Assembly: GCA_900759445.1 (NCBI GenBank) | Contig: CAAEVH010000051.1 | Coordinates: 1-47,806 of the forward strand | DNA: 47,806 bases | Reading direction: 5' to 3' | From: an uncultured Raoultella sp. | Lineage (GTDB): Bacteria; Pseudomonadota; Gammaproteobacteria; Enterobacterales; Enterobacteriaceae | Part shown: one piece after another, positions 37,039 to 47,566 of the stretch | Position numbering within the stretch: the first letter of the stretch is position 1 | Layout: each line of letters opens with the position of its first letter | Made by a program: the position numbers and the translations under genes | Notes under the pieces: generated by a model | Database searches by the model: none | Seen by the model: the letters and a program-made list of their open reading frames with translations, nothing else | Told to the model about the DNA's origin: nothing

Positions 37039-37940
37039 TATTTCCCCCGTTTGGCGCGCGGATGCGCCGCATCATACACCGAGGCAAGGTGTTGAAAATC
37101 AAGATGGGTATAGATTTGGGTGGTCGAGAGATTAGCATGACCCAGCAGCTCCTGTACGCCGCGCAGATCGCCGCTCGACTCCAGCATATGGGTGGCAAAG
37201 GAGTGGCGCAGTTTATGCGGATGCACGTGGCTATTCAGCCCCTGCTTAATGCCCCATTCGGCAAAGCGCTTCTGCACATTACGCGCGGAAATACGTTTCC
37301 CTAGTTTAGATAAAAACAGCGCAGCGTCATCCGTGCCAAACAGACCGCGTAAATCGAGCCAGTGTTCGATCCACGCCACCGCGCTGCGCCCAATCGGCAG
37401 GCGGCGTTCTTTGCTTCCTTTGCCCATCACCCACACCTCCCCGGATTCCAGATCGAGGTGTTGAATATCAAGATTGACCAGCTCGGAGAGACGCAGACCC
37501 GCGCCATACATTACCTCCAGCATCGCCCGGTCGCGCACCGCCAGCGGATCGTTAAGATCGATATCCAGCAGCCGGTTGACGTCATCGACATCAATATTTT
37601 TCGGTAAGTGACGGGGAATTTTTGGGGCGGAGATACCTTTCGCCGGGTTCGCCGCCAGCTCGCCCTGCGCCACCAGCCAGTCAAAGAAACTGCGCAACGC
37701 GGAAAGCCGCAGCGCAAGGCTTGCCGGCCCCAGCCCCTGTTTACGGCTACGGACCGCCAGACCACGAACCTGAGCGGCATCGCACTGCTGCCAGCTTTTG
37801 AGCCCCGCCTGTTCCGCGAGCGCCATCAGCGCATCAAGCTGACGCCGGTAGTTCAGTAGCGTGATCGGGCTCAGCTGACGCTCCACGCCCAGATAGCGTA
37901 GAAAGCGCTCAACGGCGGTGAATAAGGGAGAGTCGGTCAT
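37038..37940 (-). CDS. xerC: Site-specific tyrosine recombinase XerC
   Basis: A 300-residue tyrosine recombinase that with XerD resolves chromosome dimers at dif and plasmid multimers at cer-like sites. The N-terminal SAM-like DNA-binding domain covers about 1-105; the catalytic set is R150 (GLRLSEL), K174 (GKGSK), H242 and R245 (HKLRH), H268 (LGHANL) and nucleophile Y277 (IYTHLDF). It is two residues longer than the E. coli protein. It overlaps yigA by 4 bases and yigB by 1. It is core Xer, not a mobile-element integrase. Confidence 0.97.
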   Translation of the reverse strand: MTDSPLFTAVERFLRYLGVERQLSPITLLNYRRQLDALMALAEQAGLKSWQQCDAAQVRGLAVRSRKQGLGPASLALRLSALRSFFDWLVAQGELAANPAKGISAPKIPRHLPKNIDVDDVNRLLDIDLNDPLAVRDRAMLEVMYGAGLRLSELVNLDIQHLDLESGEVWVMGKGSKERRLPIGRSAVAWIEHWLDLRGLFGTDDAALFLSKLGKRISARNVQKRFAEWGIKQGLNSHVHPHKLRHSFATHMLESSGDLRGVQELLGHANLSTTQIYTHLDFQHLASVYDAAHPRAKRGK

Positions 37941-38644
37941 GCGCGTTCAACCCAGCGCTCCAACAGACCCGGCAGCATTAACGCAATTTCCTGCAGCAGC
38001 TGCGTTCCCTGGCCTTGTTGATAATGCTGGGCATCGCGACTGCTGAAAAGCATCACGCCAGGGGCATCATCGCCGCCGAGCAGCGACATCGCCACCGAGC
38101 CGATAGCTTTCGCTTCCGGCAGTACCACCAGCAGTTCAGGCCCGTGCAGCGGCCCGAGATAATGACGAGCCTGCCCAAGACGCTGAATGCGGATAGGCTC
38201 AAATGCCTGCCGGCTTAGCGCCAGATGGGTGAATTTTGACGGCGCGCCCAGCCGCCAGCTATCGGGAAACAGACGCACCGTCGCCCCCGCCAGCCCTATT
38301 TCGCGCGCCCAGCGGTGAAAGCGATTGAGCATCTCATCAAGGCTTTCCGCCGCCGCCAGCCGCGTCTGCAGATGCAGCAGACGCTGGAACAGGCTCTCAT
38401 TCGCCGTGGCCTGCTCCATCAGCAGCATCATGTTCTCTTCCAGCACGTTGATATGGTTACGTGCCCGCACCATGTGCCATTCCACCAGCGAGATCGAGCC
38501 GCGTACCGGATGCGGAACGCGCATGTGCTCGACCAGTGCAGCATTACGAATAAAAAATTCAGGATGTTGCAACAGATAGTCCACCACCGCGCGGTCGTTC
38601 AGCGCGCCGGTGATTTCCTGCTGTTCTTCCCCGACTTGTTTCAT
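37937..38644 (-). CDS. yigA: DUF484 protein YigA
   Basis: A 235-residue member of the DUF484 family, usually encoded between dapF and xerC. It opens with [20 protein letters not shown], the family signature (quoted in part: [12 protein letters not shown]), then a helical segment (about 60-95) and a GAF-like region containing [20 protein letters not shown]. Function is unknown; the GAF-like part suggests ligand or protein binding (inference). It overlaps dapF by 4 bases and xerC by 4 bases. Confidence 0.93.
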   Translation of the reverse strand: MKQVGEEQQEITGALNDRAVVDYLLQHPEFFIRNAALVEHMRVPHPVRGSISLVEWHMVRARNHINVLEENMMLLMEQATANESLFQRLLHLQTRLAAAESLDEMLNRFHRWAREIGLAGATVRLFPDSWRLGAPSKFTHLALSRQAFEPIRIQRLGQARHYLGPLHGPELLVVLPEAKAIGSVAMSLLGGDDAPGVMLFSSRDAQHYQQGQGTQLLQEIALMLPGLLERWVERA

Positions 38645-39465
38645 AAGTGAATAAATCCGTCGTAGACATGTGCCGCCGGGCCAGTCATAAACAACGGTTG
38701 GCCCGGGCCTTTCCAGGCGATATCAAGACGCCCGCCTGGCAATTCCACGCGTACTTCTTCGGCCAGCAGTCCCTGTTGGATACCAACCGCTACCGCCGCA
38801 CAGGCACCGCTGCCACAGGCCTGAGTTTCACCTGCGCCGCGCTCATAAACACGCAGACGAATGCGATCGCGCTCGACCACCTGCATAAAACCGATGTTGG
38901 CGCGCTCCGGGAAGCGTTCGTGGCTTTCCATCACCGGGCCGAGGGTTTCCACCGCGGCGGTTTCCACATTATCGACCTGAATGACGCAGTGCGGGTTCCC
39001 CATCGAGACCACGCCGCACAATACTGTCTGCTCGGCGGCGCGCATAATATAGGTCTTTTCCGCTTTGTTGGCGCGGAAGGGCACCTGAGAGGGCTCGAAG
39101 TTCGGCTCCCCCATGTTGACGCGCACCAAATCGTCTTCCGTTACGCTTAATACCATACGACCGTTTGCCGTGCTCACGCGGATGTCACGTTTATTGGTCA
39201 GGCCTTTCAAGCGGACAAAGCGGGCAAAGCAGCGCGCGCCGTTACCGCACTGCGACACTTCGCTGCCGTCGGCGTTGAAGATACGATAATGGAAATCCAG
39301 ATCCGGATCGTAAGGCGGCTCAACAACCAGCAGCTGATCGAAACCGACGCCCAGATGCCGATCCGCCAGGCGGCGAATCAGCTCCGGTGAGAAAAAAACA
39401 TTCTGCGTTACCGCGTCAACGACCATAAAATCGTTGCCAAGGCCATGCATTTTAGAGAACTGCAT
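38641..39465 (-). CDS. dapF: Diaminopimelate epimerase DapF
   Basis: A 274-residue PLP-independent racemase converting LL- to meso-diaminopimelate for lysine and peptidoglycan. The two catalytic cysteines are C73 in [17 protein letters not shown] and C217 (E. coli numbering) in [16 protein letters not shown]. Two ATGs lie in tandem (39468 and 39465); the GGAG spacing and the E. coli N-terminus ([13 protein letters not shown]) favour 39465. It follows lptM by 35 bases and overlaps yigA by 4. Confidence 0.98.
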   Translation of the reverse strand: MQFSKMHGLGNDFMVVDAVTQNVFFSPELIRRLADRHLGVGFDQLLVVEPPYDPDLDFHYRIFNADGSEVSQCGNGARCFARFVRLKGLTNKRDIRVSTANGRMVLSVTEDDLVRVNMGEPNFEPSQVPFRANKAEKTYIMRAAEQTVLCGVVSMGNPHCVIQVDNVETAAVETLGPVMESHERFPERANIGFMQVVERDRIRLRVYERGAGETQACGSGACAAVAVGIQQGLLAEEVRVELPGGRLDIAWKGPGQPLFMTGPAAHVYDGFIHL

Positions 39466-39500
39466 CATCTACTCCAGTCGCGCGGAACAGAACGTTATCG

Positions 39501-39704
39501 TTAATAGTTTACCTGGGTCGGGCCGCCGCTATCGCCGCGATCGTTACGATCTGGCGCCGAGCTCTGGATACCGCTATTGACCGGTTTGGTCGGCGGAGCC
39601 GCCGTCTTTTCTGCCGGAGGGAAATAAAGCGGTCCCTTCAGACCACAGCCGGTCAGGCTGAAGATCGCCAATAAAACGGCAAGCGTTGGAAAAACGTTTT
39701 TCAT
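39501..39704 (-). CDS. lptM: LPS-assembly lipoprotein LptM (YifL)
   Basis: A 67-residue small lipoprotein. The signal peptide MKNVFPTLAVLLAIFSLTGC ends in the lipobox LTGC (C20), and GLKGPLYFPP, the conserved LptM motif, follows; the rest is Pro/Gln/Asp-rich and likely disordered. E. coli LptM binds the LptDE translocon and helps LptD oxidative maturation. I start at ATG 39704; an in-frame start at 39725 would spoil the signal peptide. It heads the dapF-yigA-xerC-yigB group and is divergent from cyaY across 138 bases. Confidence 0.93.
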   Translation of the reverse strand: MKNVFPTLAVLLAIFSLTGCGLKGPLYFPPAEKTAAPPTKPVNSGIQSSAPDRNDRGDSGGPTQVNY

Positions 39705-39842
39705 TGATAGTTGCCCGTGATTCACTCTTTCTGCTTTCTATCATCGCAGGAGAAGACGTAAAAGCAAGCGTTTAGCATCCGACTGCGCGCGCTTTTGTTT
39801 CGCGCTATACTGCCGCCATCTTCAAAAAAGCAGGGTAGAACC

Positions 39843-40163
39843 ATGAACGACAGTGAATTCCATCGCCTGGCTGACAGCCTGTGGATGACCATCGAAGAAC
39901 ATCTGGACGAGCGGGACGGCGATAGCGATATCGACTGTGAGATCAACGGCGGCGTGCTGACCCTCAGTTTTGAGAACGGCAGCAAAATTATTATCAACCG
40001 TCAGGAGCCGCTGCATCAGGTGTGGCTGGCGACAAAGCAAGGCGGCTACCATTTTGATCTTAAAGGTGATGAGTGGGTGTGCGACCGCAGCGGTGAAACC
40101 TTCTGGGACCTGCTGGAGCAGGCGGCGACCCAGCAGGCCGGCGAAGCCGTGAGTTTTCGCTAA
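39843..40163 (+). CDS. cyaY: Frataxin-like iron donor/regulator CyaY
   Basis: A 106-residue bacterial frataxin that binds IscS and modulates Fe-S cluster assembly. The N-terminal helix carries the acidic ridge ([16 protein letters not shown]) used for iron and IscS binding, and the beta-sheet has [29 protein letters not shown] (quoted in part: [16 protein letters not shown]) with GGYHFDL. The ATG at 39843 gives [11 protein letters not shown] and the E. coli length. It is convergent with cyaA. Confidence 0.97.
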   Translation: MNDSEFHRLADSLWMTIEEHLDERDGDSDIDCEINGGVLTLSFENGSKIIINRQEPLHQVWLATKQGGYHFDLKGDEWVCDRSGETFWDLLEQAATQQAGEAVSFR

Positions 40164-40187
40164 GCCAGCGCTTTCATCGTCATCGGG

Positions 40188-40224
40188 AAAGCAAAACCCC
40201 GGCGAAAACACAACGTCGCCGGGG
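40188..40224 (-). terminator. Terminator of cyaA
   Basis: CCCCGGCGA (40197-40205) and TCGCCGGGG (40216-40224) form a 9-bp stem; on the minus strand it is followed by TTTTGCTTT. It sits 23 bases past the cyaA stop. On the plus strand (cyaY) no T-run follows, though the stem may still help end that transcript. Confidence 0.85.
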
Positions 40225-40247
40225 AAATGGTGACTCAGGAACGTCGG

Positions 40248-42800
40248 TCAGGAATAGTGCTGCTGCAGCATGGGCGACGCCACGGCATCCTGGCTCACCG
40301 GCGCGGCAGCCGCCCCGATCGCCTGGCTGCGGAACGGAATCACCTGAGGTCGACCGTCAACATCGACGATCTGATAGAACTGCGGCAGGTTGAAGTTGAT
40401 AAAACTGGAGCCGTAGGTGAAACGATCGTGGGATGAAGAGTAGAAGCGGCTCACGTCACGCACCAGCTCCTCTTTACTGCCTTCACAGTGATGATAAACC
40501 TCGGCGCGGTTGCTCTCGTCGAGAATATAGATATTAAATCCGCTCTCGTTATCCGCCTCTTCAAAGAAGAACTGAATAATCCCTTCGCTGGCAAATCCAT
40601 CCACTACCGCCGGTAGCTTAACATGGTTGGTTTCCACCTGAACCGACAGGCCGTGCAGCTTGTTATGCGAGATAGCGCCGTAGAATTCAATGGCGTTCTC
40701 CAGCTTCTGCACCGACACGTTAAGACGTTCGAAAAACAGTCCCCAGGTCTGCCCGGAAACGCGCAGCGCCTTAAAGCGCCCGGTATCCTGACGGGTACTG
40801 GAAAGGCGCAGCTCAATGCACTCGGACACCATCTGCTGCACGCGGGTGCGAATGAGACCGCGCAGATGCTGACTGTAGCAGAACACTTCAACGCTATCCG
40901 GCGGCGCAGCATCCTGATGCATTTTACCGAGAATGGTTTTCAGCGCTTCGATCATCGCCTGCTCGCCGTTAAAGTGCAGGGTGCGCACTTCGTTCCACGA
41001 GTTGCGGTACAGCAGATCGACGCTACCGATTAAGCACTTCTGCTCTTCGCCAAAGCTGAAGACATCCAGTTTACGGAAATCAAAATGCACGACCTGATTG
41101 CGGAACGCCGCCGTCGGGTCATATTCGAGGTTGACGATAATCGCCAGGTGGCGGATTTCGCAGGGGCTATACAGCGCTTTGGGCGTTGGCGACGGCAGAC
41201 GCAGCGGGAAATGGTGCGAAACGTCGGCGACCATCTCCTGAAGCTTCGCCAGATCGACGATACCGTTGCCCTTAATAAACAGGCGAGTGCGTGACGTCAG
41301 CAGGCCGTTAAACCAGGCCCATGCCACCAGCTTATTAAGATAACGGTTATATTCCAGCGGCTGATGGCTGATGATCGATTCCATATCCGGCGCACGGTTG
41401 TACACATACCAACCGGTACGGTTGGCACGGCCAGGAGGCACGTGGATGAAGGTCAGATTCGGCTCGGAGAGATCCGGAGAGATTTGCGGGTTCACCAGCG
41501 TCACTTTGCCCGGCAGCGCTTCAAACGCCGCATACAGCTTACGGGTCAGTACGCCGATATCCTGCGGACTGGCGGACACGCTGAGGTTGTTACGCCGCGC
41601 AAAGCGGATCAGGTTGCGATAGCTTTGCATCATCGCATCCAGCAGCTCGTTGTGCGCTTTGCGTACTTCGTCGATCTTCCAGTTAGCCCGGTTGTCCAGC
41701 ATCATCAGACGCTTTTCATCCCAGCCCCACTCTTGCACCAGGTGGCTCACCACTTCACGACGCCAGCCTACGCAGGCGCGCTCGCGGCTGAGTTTTTCGC
41801 ACACTTTCAGATAGAAACAGCGGCGCACCAGATCGAGACGCGTGTCGTCTTCAATGGCCTGCAGATAGGCGGTCACGCGTTCCAGCATCATGCAGTAAGG
41901 ATCGAGCCCAAACGAGACGATTTCTCCGTCGTGCAGACGCTGTTTAATGTCTTTCGCCAGCAGGCGGTTGTTCGGGTACTCCCAGGAGTAGGCTTCCAGC
42001 AGCAGCGTTTTCAGCACCGCTTTATACGGTGAATCGATACTTTTATAGAGCTGCCACAGGCTGGCGCCGAAATACTCTTCCGCCGACAGCGAGCTCAGGC
42101 CGCCCAGATCGAGCCACTCATTTGGCGTCAGTACACCTTGCGCATAGAGCCCCATCACGTAATCGTCGTAATGATCCTCTTCGTCGCACGGCACCATATT
42201 CCACAGAATACGTTTCCCGGCGAGGCGCACGGCGGTGCGGTAGAACTCATCCAGCAGCAGGATATGCTGCGTCGACCCGCAGTCTTCGCCACCCAGGCTG
42301 CCGCTTTCGTTATGGCGGAAGCGGTTTTCGTCAATCAGGAAGAAGCTGACCTCAACGCCCAGCGATGCCGCCCAGCTTTCCAACAGGCTACATTTGCGCT
42401 GCAGCAGCTGGCGCTCTTCGGTATCAAGCCATGCCTGATGACAAACCCAGATATCGAGGTCGGAAGAGCAGCTTTGGCCTACGGAGGAGGTACTGCCCAT
42501 CGAGTAGACGCCGGTTATCGGCAGTTCGCCTTTCGGCGGCTCCTGCGCCAGCATGCCGCGGTGCAGTTCTAACTCGTCAAGGTAGTGGCGTTGGGTTTCA
42601 TCAGGCGTGTAGAGGCAAATGCCGCGGGGAACGTTACCGTCAAGGTAACCCGGCATCAACGGGTGATGATAATGTAGTAATGTCGGCAGTAGACTGTAAA
42701 CCTGCTGGAAAGCGGGTCCCATGGCAGCAAGCGCGCGATCCACGCGCAGTTGGTTGATGGCATCCAGTCTCTGTTTCAGTGTCTCAATATAGAGGTACAA
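40248..42800 (-). CDS. cyaA: Class I adenylate cyclase CyaA
   Basis: An 850-residue class I adenylate cyclase making cAMP for CRP. The N-terminal catalytic half (1 to about 440) includes [20 protein letters not shown] (nucleotidyltransferase-like GS...DxD motif) and [21 protein letters not shown] (quoted in part: [13 protein letters not shown]). The C-terminal half is the glucose/EIIA-responsive regulatory region. I start at TTG 42800 ([11 protein letters not shown]), preceded by AGGCGA, as in E. coli, where the weak UUG start limits expression; an ATG-started upstream extension would read through the leader. The C-terminal tail ([21 protein letters not shown]) is unlike E. coli. Confidence 0.96.
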   Translation of the reverse strand: MYLYIETLKQRLDAINQLRVDRALAAMGPAFQQVYSLLPTLLHYHHPLMPGYLDGNVPRGICLYTPDETQRHYLDELELHRGMLAQEPPKGELPITGVYSMGSTSSVGQSCSSDLDIWVCHQAWLDTEERQLLQRKCSLLESWAASLGVEVSFFLIDENRFRHNESGSLGGEDCGSTQHILLLDEFYRTAVRLAGKRILWNMVPCDEEDHYDDYVMGLYAQGVLTPNEWLDLGGLSSLSAEEYFGASLWQLYKSIDSPYKAVLKTLLLEAYSWEYPNNRLLAKDIKQRLHDGEIVSFGLDPYCMMLERVTAYLQAIEDDTRLDLVRRCFYLKVCEKLSRERACVGWRREVVSHLVQEWGWDEKRLMMLDNRANWKIDEVRKAHNELLDAMMQSYRNLIRFARRNNLSVSASPQDIGVLTRKLYAAFEALPGKVTLVNPQISPDLSEPNLTFIHVPPGRANRTGWYVYNRAPDMESIISHQPLEYNRYLNKLVAWAWFNGLLTSRTRLFIKGNGIVDLAKLQEMVADVSHHFPLRLPSPTPKALYSPCEIRHLAIIVNLEYDPTAAFRNQVVHFDFRKLDVFSFGEEQKCLIGSVDLLYRNSWNEVRTLHFNGEQAMIEALKTILGKMHQDAAPPDSVEVFCYSQHLRGLIRTRVQQMVSECIELRLSSTRQDTGRFKALRVSGQTWGLFFERLNVSVQKLENAIEFYGAISHNKLHGLSVQVETNHVKLPAVVDGFASEGIIQFFFEEADNESGFNIYILDESNRAEVYHHCEGSKEELVRDVSRFYSSSHDRFTYGSSFINFNLPQFYQIVDVDGRPQVIPFRSQAIGAAAAPVSQDAVASPMLQQHYS

Positions 42801-42928
42801 GACATATCGCCTGATGTTCAAAAACCCGTCGTACAATAGTACGGAGGATTTCAGTATTTCAACAAAAACCGTCACCATTTGTCGTCGGTGTGGTTGTGAT
42901 GAGCTGCTGACGGACAAATGGTTTAAAA

Positions 42929-42944
42929 CGTGATCAATCTAACA
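42929..42944 (-). promoter_or_regulatory. CRP box in the cyaA promoter region
   Basis: On the minus strand TGTTAGATTGATCACG, flanked by AGG and TTT, closely matches the CRP site of E. coli cya P2, where cAMP-CRP represses cya. It lies 129 bases upstream of the TTG start. The same position could influence the divergent hemC. Confidence 0.8.
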
Positions 42945-43156
42945 CCTTGCTCATTGACCGTAAAGAAAGATGCGCTACATACAAGTGTAGCACCGTTTAC
43001 TGCGTGTAAATTCCTCACTACGGTTGTGGCAACCGCAATGGCACCAAACGCAAATAACGCAAAAAACGAAACAGCCGCCCCCCTAATCCCACAAAACTAA
43101 CATCCATAAGGCAACAATGTTAGGATAGTTTGTGGTCGACAATGACGGTAACAAGC
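42945..43156. promoter_or_regulatory. Divergent cyaA-hemC intergenic region with inverted repeat
   Basis: Most of the 356-base gap between cyaA and hemC is non-coding. GCTACA (42974-42979) and TGTAGC (42986-42991) form a perfect 6-bp inverted repeat spaced by 6, compatible with a regulator site. A plus-strand TTGACC (42954-42959) could be a hemC -35, but the -10 is poor. The rest (43020-43130) is A/C-rich with a run of C at 43078-43083 and nothing else I can assign. Confidence 0.35.
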
Positions 43157-44098
43157 ATGTTAGACAAAGTTTTGAGAATTGCCACACGGCAAAGCCCACT
43201 TGCGCTATGGCAGGCGCATTATGTGAAAGAGCGCCTTGAGTCCTGCCATCCTGGGCTGGCGGTGGAACTGGTGCCGATGGTCACTCGCGGCGACGTGCTC
43301 CTTGATACTCCGCTGGCAAAAGTGGGCGGCAAGGGCTTGTTTGTCAAAGAATTAGAACTGGCCATTATCGAAGGGCGCGCGGATATCGCCGTGCATTCCA
43401 TGAAAGATGTTCCCGTCGAGTTTCCCGAGGGACTGGGGCTGGTCACGATTTGCGAGCGCGAAGATCCGCGCGACGCCTTCGTCTCTAATCGCTATGCGTC
43501 AATCGATGCGTTGCCGCACGGCAGCATCGTTGGCACTTCCAGTTTACGCCGCCAGTGCCAGCTGGCAGCCCAACGTCCCGACCTGCAGATCCGCTCTCTG
43601 CGCGGTAACGTGGGGACCCGCCTCGGCAAACTCGATAGCGGCGAATATGATGCGATTATTCTGGCGGCCGCCGGGTTGAAACGCCTGGGGCTGGAGTCGC
43701 GTATTCGTCAACCGTTAACGCCGGAGCAGTCTCTGCCCGCGGTCGGCCAGGGGGCGGTCGGTATTGAATGTCGCCTTGACGATCAATGGACGCAAACCCT
43801 GTTAGCACCGCTGAATCATACGGAAACCGCCATCCGAGTCCGCGCGGAACGGGCGATGAATACCCGGCTGGAAGGCGGCTGTCAGGTTCCGATCGGCAGC
43901 TACGCTGAGCTGATTAACGGTGAGCTGTGGCTGCGCGCGCTGGTCGGTGCGCCGGACGGTTCGCAGGTGGTGCGCGGTGAACGACGCGGCCAGCCGGAAG
44001 ATGCCGAGCGTCTCGGCGTCTCGCTGGCGGAAGAGCTGCTGGATAGCGGCGCCCGCGACATTCTCGCCGCCGTTTATGCAGGAGAAGCCCCTCGATGA
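43157..44098 (+). CDS. hemC: Hydroxymethylbilane synthase (porphobilinogen deaminase) HemC
   Basis: A 313-residue enzyme polymerising four porphobilinogens to hydroxymethylbilane on a dipyrromethane cofactor. Cofactor attachment is C242 (E. coli numbering) in [14 protein letters not shown]. Arg-rich substrate-contact blocks are [23 protein letters not shown] and [14 protein letters not shown] 43157 gives [12 protein letters not shown] as in E. coli; ATG 43142 would add five residues and is not excluded. It is first in hemCDXY and overlaps hemD by 4 bases. Confidence 0.97.
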   Translation: MLDKVLRIATRQSPLALWQAHYVKERLESCHPGLAVELVPMVTRGDVLLDTPLAKVGGKGLFVKELELAIIEGRADIAVHSMKDVPVEFPEGLGLVTICEREDPRDAFVSNRYASIDALPHGSIVGTSSLRRQCQLAAQRPDLQIRSLRGNVGTRLGKLDSGEYDAIILAAAGLKRLGLESRIRQPLTPEQSLPAVGQGAVGIECRLDDQWTQTLLAPLNHTETAIRVRAERAMNTRLEGGCQVPIGSYAELINGELWLRALVGAPDGSQVVRGERRGQPEDAERLGVSLAEELLDSGARDILAAVYAGEAPR

Positions 44099-44835
44099 GT
44101 ATCCTGGTCACCCGTCCGTTGCCCCAAAGTGAAGAGCTGGTCAGCCGCCTGCGCGCGCTAGGACATGTGGCCTGGAGTTTTCCACTCATCGAGTTTACCC
44201 CTGGACGCGAACTGCCTGCGCTAAGCGGCCAGCTGGCCGCCTTATCCGCGGGCGATCTTTTGTTTGCGCTCTCACAGCATGCGGTAGAGTTTGCCCATGC
44301 TCGCCTGCATCAACTGGGCCAACGCTGGCCGAAAGCACCCGGCTATTTTGCGATTGGCCGTACTACGGCGCTGGCCCTGCATACGGTCAGTGGACAGAAT
44401 ATTCGCTACCCATTAGATCGGGAAATTAGCGAAGTCTTGCTACAATTACCTGAATTACAAAACATTGCCGGGAAGAAAGCCCTTCTTCTTCGCGGTAACG
44501 GCGGGCGGGAATTATTAGGCGAAACGCTCCGCGAGCGCGGCGCCGACGTCACTTTTTGTGAATGCTATCAACGTAGTGCAAAACATTACGATGGCGCAGA
44601 AGAAGCAATGCGCTGGCAGTCCCGCGGCGTCACTACGCTGGTCGTCACCAGCGGCGAGATGCTGCAACAGCTTTGGGCGCTGATACCCCAATGGTATCGC
44701 GAACGGTGGCTCCTTCGCTGTCGCATTTTAGTTGTCAGTGAACGCCTGGCCCGGCAGGCCCGTGAATTGGGCTGGCAGGATATCCAGGTTGCCGATAGCG
44801 CCGACAACGATGCGCTGCTACGCGCATTACAATAA
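44095..44835 (+). CDS. hemD: Uroporphyrinogen-III synthase HemD
   Basis: A 246-residue two-domain enzyme that cyclises hydroxymethylbilane with inversion of ring D. It starts [19 protein letters not shown], typical of HemD, with [11 protein letters not shown] and [12 protein letters not shown] (the conserved T/S-S-x-x region) in the two lobes. The family has low overall similarity, so identity rests on position plus these blocks. It overlaps hemC by ATGA and lies 21 bases before hemX. Confidence 0.95.
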   Translation: MSILVTRPLPQSEELVSRLRALGHVAWSFPLIEFTPGRELPALSGQLAALSAGDLLFALSQHAVEFAHARLHQLGQRWPKAPGYFAIGRTTALALHTVSGQNIRYPLDREISEVLLQLPELQNIAGKKALLLRGNGGRELLGETLRERGADVTFCECYQRSAKHYDGAEEAMRWQSRGVTTLVVTSGEMLQQLWALIPQWYRERWLLRCRILVVSERLARQARELGWQDIQVADSADNDALLRALQ

Positions 44836-44856
44836 CTCTCAACATTGGAAGCCATA

Positions 44857-46020
44857 ATGACGGAACAACAAAACCAATCCGCCGTGGTTGAAGAGACCAG
44901 GGAGGCCGTGGACAAGGCGCCACAGCCAGAGAATACCGGAAAGAAAAACGGCGGTAATAAAACCAGCCTCGTTCTGAGCGCGGTGGCTATCGCCATTGCC
45001 CTCGCCGCTGGCGTCGGCCTGTTTGGTTTAAATAAGCAGCAAGTATCACGGCAGAACGAGACCAGCACGGCGCTCGCCGATCGGGTGGCGGAGCTGCAAA
45101 AAGCGCAAGAAAGCCAAAAAAATGAACTGGAAGGTATTATCAAGCAGCAGGCGGACCAGCTAACCGAAGCGAAGCATCAGCAGGAGACGCTGGCGAAGCA
45201 GCTGGAAGACCTGCAGCAAAAAGTGGCCGTCATTTCCGGCAGCGATGCCAAAACCTGGCTGCTGGCGCAGGCTGATTTTCTGGTCAAATCGGCCGGGCGT
45301 AAGCTGTGGAGCGATCGGGACGTCACCACCGCCGCGGCGCTGTTAAAAAGCGCCGATGCCAGCCTCGCCGATATGAACGATCCGAGTCTGATTAGCGCCC
45401 GCCGCGCCATTACCGACGATATCGCGTCGCTGTCGGCCGTCAGCCAGGTCGACTACGACGGTATCATCCTCAAGGTCAACCAGCTTGCTAACCAGATTGA
45501 TAATCTGCGCCTTGCCGACAATAACGATGACGACTCCCCGATGGATTCCGACAGCGAAGAGCTCTCCAGCTCTATTGGCGAATGGCGCGTGAATCTGCAA
45601 AAGAGCTGGCAGAGCTTTATGGACAGCTTTATTACCATTCGTCGCCGCGACGAAACGGCAGTCCCGCTGCTGGCGCCAAACCAGGACATCTACCTGCGCG
45701 AAAATATTCGCTCCCGCCTGCTGGTTGCGGCACAAGCGGTACCGCGCCATCAGGAAGAGACATACAAACAAGCGCTGGATAATGTGTCCACCTGGGTTCG
45801 CGCCTATTACGACACGGAAGATGCCACCACCAGGGCCTTCCTGGAAGATGTCGATAAGCTGAGTCAGCAAAGCATCACAATGAATGTACCGGAAAATCTG
45901 CAAAGTCAGGCCATTCTTGAGAAGCTGATGCAAACGCGGGTACGCAACCTGATGGCGCAGCCTGCCGTGACCCAGAGCAGTGCGCCGACGCCCCCTGCAC
46001 TTGCGCCACAAGGAGAGTAA
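44857..46020 (+). CDS. hemX: HemX, membrane protein of the haem operon
   Basis: A 387-residue bitopic inner-membrane protein. The acidic cytoplasmic N-terminus (1-about 34) is followed by a membrane helix (about 35-57, [20 protein letters not shown]), a long Gln/Lys/Glu-rich coiled coil (about 60-125) and a conserved C-terminal domain with [14 protein letters not shown] and [18 protein letters not shown]. Older annotation as uroporphyrinogen-III methyltransferase is not supported by any SAM-binding motif; its role is uncertain. GGAAG precedes ATG 44857. It is six residues shorter than the E. coli protein, mostly in the C-terminal Ala/Pro tail. Confidence 0.94.
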   Translation: MTEQQNQSAVVEETREAVDKAPQPENTGKKNGGNKTSLVLSAVAIAIALAAGVGLFGLNKQQVSRQNETSTALADRVAELQKAQESQKNELEGIIKQQADQLTEAKHQQETLAKQLEDLQQKVAVISGSDAKTWLLAQADFLVKSAGRKLWSDRDVTTAAALLKSADASLADMNDPSLISARRAITDDIASLSAVSQVDYDGIILKVNQLANQIDNLRLADNNDDDSPMDSDSEELSSSIGEWRVNLQKSWQSFMDSFITIRRRDETAVPLLAPNQDIYLRENIRSRLLVAAQAVPRHQEETYKQALDNVSTWVRAYYDTEDATTRAFLEDVDKLSQQSITMNVPENLQSQAILEKLMQTRVRNLMAQPAVTQSSAPTPPALAPQGE

Positions 46021-46023
46021 CGC

Positions 46024-47220
46024 ATGCTGAAAATTCTCTTACTCTTCGCACTGCTGATCGCCGGGATCGTTGTCGGCCCGATTATCTCCGGGCACCAGGG
46101 CTACGTTCTGATCCAGACCGATAACTACAATATCGAAACCAGCGTAACCGGGCTGGCGATCATCATGATCCTCACCATGGTGGTACTGTTTGCGATTGAA
46201 TGGCTGTTCCGCCGTATTTTCCGTACCGGCGCCCATACCCGCGGCTGGTTCGTGGGCCGCAAACGCCGTCGCGCACGTAAGCAAACCGAACAGGCGCTAC
46301 TCAAGCTGGCGGAAGGCGACTATCAGCAGGTTGAGAAGCTGATGGCGAAGAACGCCGATCATGCCGAGCAACCGGTGGTGAACTATCTGCTGGCGGCGGA
46401 AGCGGCCCAGCAGCGTGGTGATGAAGCCCGGGCGAATCAGCATCTGGAGCGCGCCACGGAGCTGGCCGGAGACGATTTGATTCCGGTCGAGATCGCGCGC
46501 GTGCGCCTGCAGCTGGCCCGCAATGAAAACCATGCGGCCCGCCACGGCATTGATAAGCTGCTGGAGATTACCCCACGGCATCCGGAAGTCTTGCGTCTGG
46601 CCGAACAGGCCTATACCCGCACCGGCGCGTGGAATTCACTGCTGGATATCTTGCCGTCAATGGCAAAAGCCAACGTCAGCGATGAAGAGCACCGCGCCGC
46701 GCTGGAGCAACAGGCCTGGATTGGCTTGATGGACCAGACCCTGGCCGATCGCGGAAGCGATGGATTACGTGAGTGGTGGAAAAACCAGAACCGCAAAACT
46801 CGCAGCCAGGTGCCTCTGCAGGTGGCGATGGCCAGTCTGCTCATCGAGAGCGACGATCACGATACCGCGCAGCAGATTATTATCGACGGACTGAAGAAGC
46901 AGTATGATGACCGCCTGGTAATGCTTATTCCGCGCCTGAAGACGAATAATCCGGAGCAGCTGGAAAAAGTGCTGCGTCAGCAGATTAAATCGGTCGGCGA
47001 TCGGCCTTTACTGTGGAGCACGCTGGGGCAATCCCTGATGCGCCACGGCGAGTGGCAGGAGGCCAGCATCGCGTTCCGTGCTGCGCTGAAACAGCGCCCG
47101 GATGCCTTTGATTATGCATGGCTGGCCGATACGCTCGACCGTATGCATCAGCCGGAAGAAGCGGCATTAATGCGCCGTGATGGCCTGCTGCTAACGCTAC
47201 AGAACAATCCTCAGCCTTAA
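46024..47220 (+). CDS. hemY: HemY, TPR membrane protein of the haem operon
   Basis: A 398-residue inner-membrane protein. Two N-terminal helices (about 2-20 and 40-62) are followed by a basic stretch (GRKRRRARKQTE) and a helical region of TPR-like repeats to the C-terminus (for example AEAAQQRGDEARANQHLERA and AFRAALKQRPDAFDYAWLAD). This is distinct from the protoporphyrinogen oxidase HemY of Gram-positive bacteria. Its role in haem metabolism is not settled. It starts 3 bases after hemX and is the last gene of hemCDXY. Confidence 0.95.
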   Translation: MLKILLLFALLIAGIVVGPIISGHQGYVLIQTDNYNIETSVTGLAIIMILTMVVLFAIEWLFRRIFRTGAHTRGWFVGRKRRRARKQTEQALLKLAEGDYQQVEKLMAKNADHAEQPVVNYLLAAEAAQQRGDEARANQHLERATELAGDDLIPVEIARVRLQLARNENHAARHGIDKLLEITPRHPEVLRLAEQAYTRTGAWNSLLDILPSMAKANVSDEEHRAALEQQAWIGLMDQTLADRGSDGLREWWKNQNRKTRSQVPLQVAMASLLIESDDHDTAQQIIIDGLKKQYDDRLVMLIPRLKTNNPEQLEKVLRQQIKSVGDRPLLWSTLGQSLMRHGEWQEASIAFRAALKQRPDAFDYAWLADTLDRMHQPEEAALMRRDGLLLTLQNNPQP

Positions 47221-47230
47221 CCTGCCTTTC

Positions 47231-47259
47231 CGCTATCGTCTCTTCCAGAGGCGATAGCG
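47231..47259 (+). terminator. Hairpin after hemY, probable operon terminator
   Basis: CGCTATCG (47231-47238) pairs with CGATAGCG (47252-47259), extended by TCTCT/AGAGG to a 13-bp stem with a 3-base loop. The following sequence (CGCTTCTCTTC) is pyrimidine-rich but not a T-run, so termination strength is uncertain. Confidence 0.55.
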
Positions 47260-47300
47260 CGCTTCTCTTCGCCCTCTTCTGCTCATACCGTTACGGACAT

Positions 47301-47560
47301 AAAAAAACGCCTGCACTGAAACCAGGGCAGGCGTTAAAACAGGTCTGTTTGACAACAAATTGGGTGCTTCACTCAACGTTATGTCCATGGTGTTTGATGA
47401 GACGGTACGCTGTATCTCTCAAGCTACGTCGAAGTAGCGTGAAGAACGTGCGTATAAACGCGACATCTGTCAGTGGACGATAAGCACCGTAAACGGCTCT
47501 GCATCATTCCTGAGTTTATGAGGCCCGAGGGCGAACATAAGAGATGGAATGAGCATCTAC
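47301..47560 (-). ncRNA. glmZ: Small RNA GlmZ, with an internal insertion
   Basis: The 5' end GTAGATGCTCATTCCATCTC (47560 leftward), the middle GTTTACGGTGCTTATCGTCC, the glmS-pairing region TTGTTGTCAAACAGACC and the terminator (AACGCCTGC 47306-47314 with GCAGGCGTT 47327-47335, then seven T on the minus strand) match E. coli GlmZ. GlmZ base-pairs with Hfq to activate glmS translation and is cut by RNase E with RapZ unless GlmY competes. Length is about 260 versus 207 nt: some 60 bases (47401-47460) replace about 8 in the apical loop of the central stem-loop, with nested pairing TACGC/GCGTA and GCTAC/GTAGC. It lies between hemY and the tRNA operon, as in E. coli. Confidence 0.93.
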
Positions 47561-47566
47561 CCGTTT

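Noticed and set aside
37038..37940. Tyrosine recombinase gene as a sign of an integrated element
   Set aside because: It is XerC in its conserved dapF-yigA-xerC-yigB context; no att sites or cargo genes nearby. The tRNA-Pro 3' end at 47750 also shows no adjacent integrase or repeat within the window.
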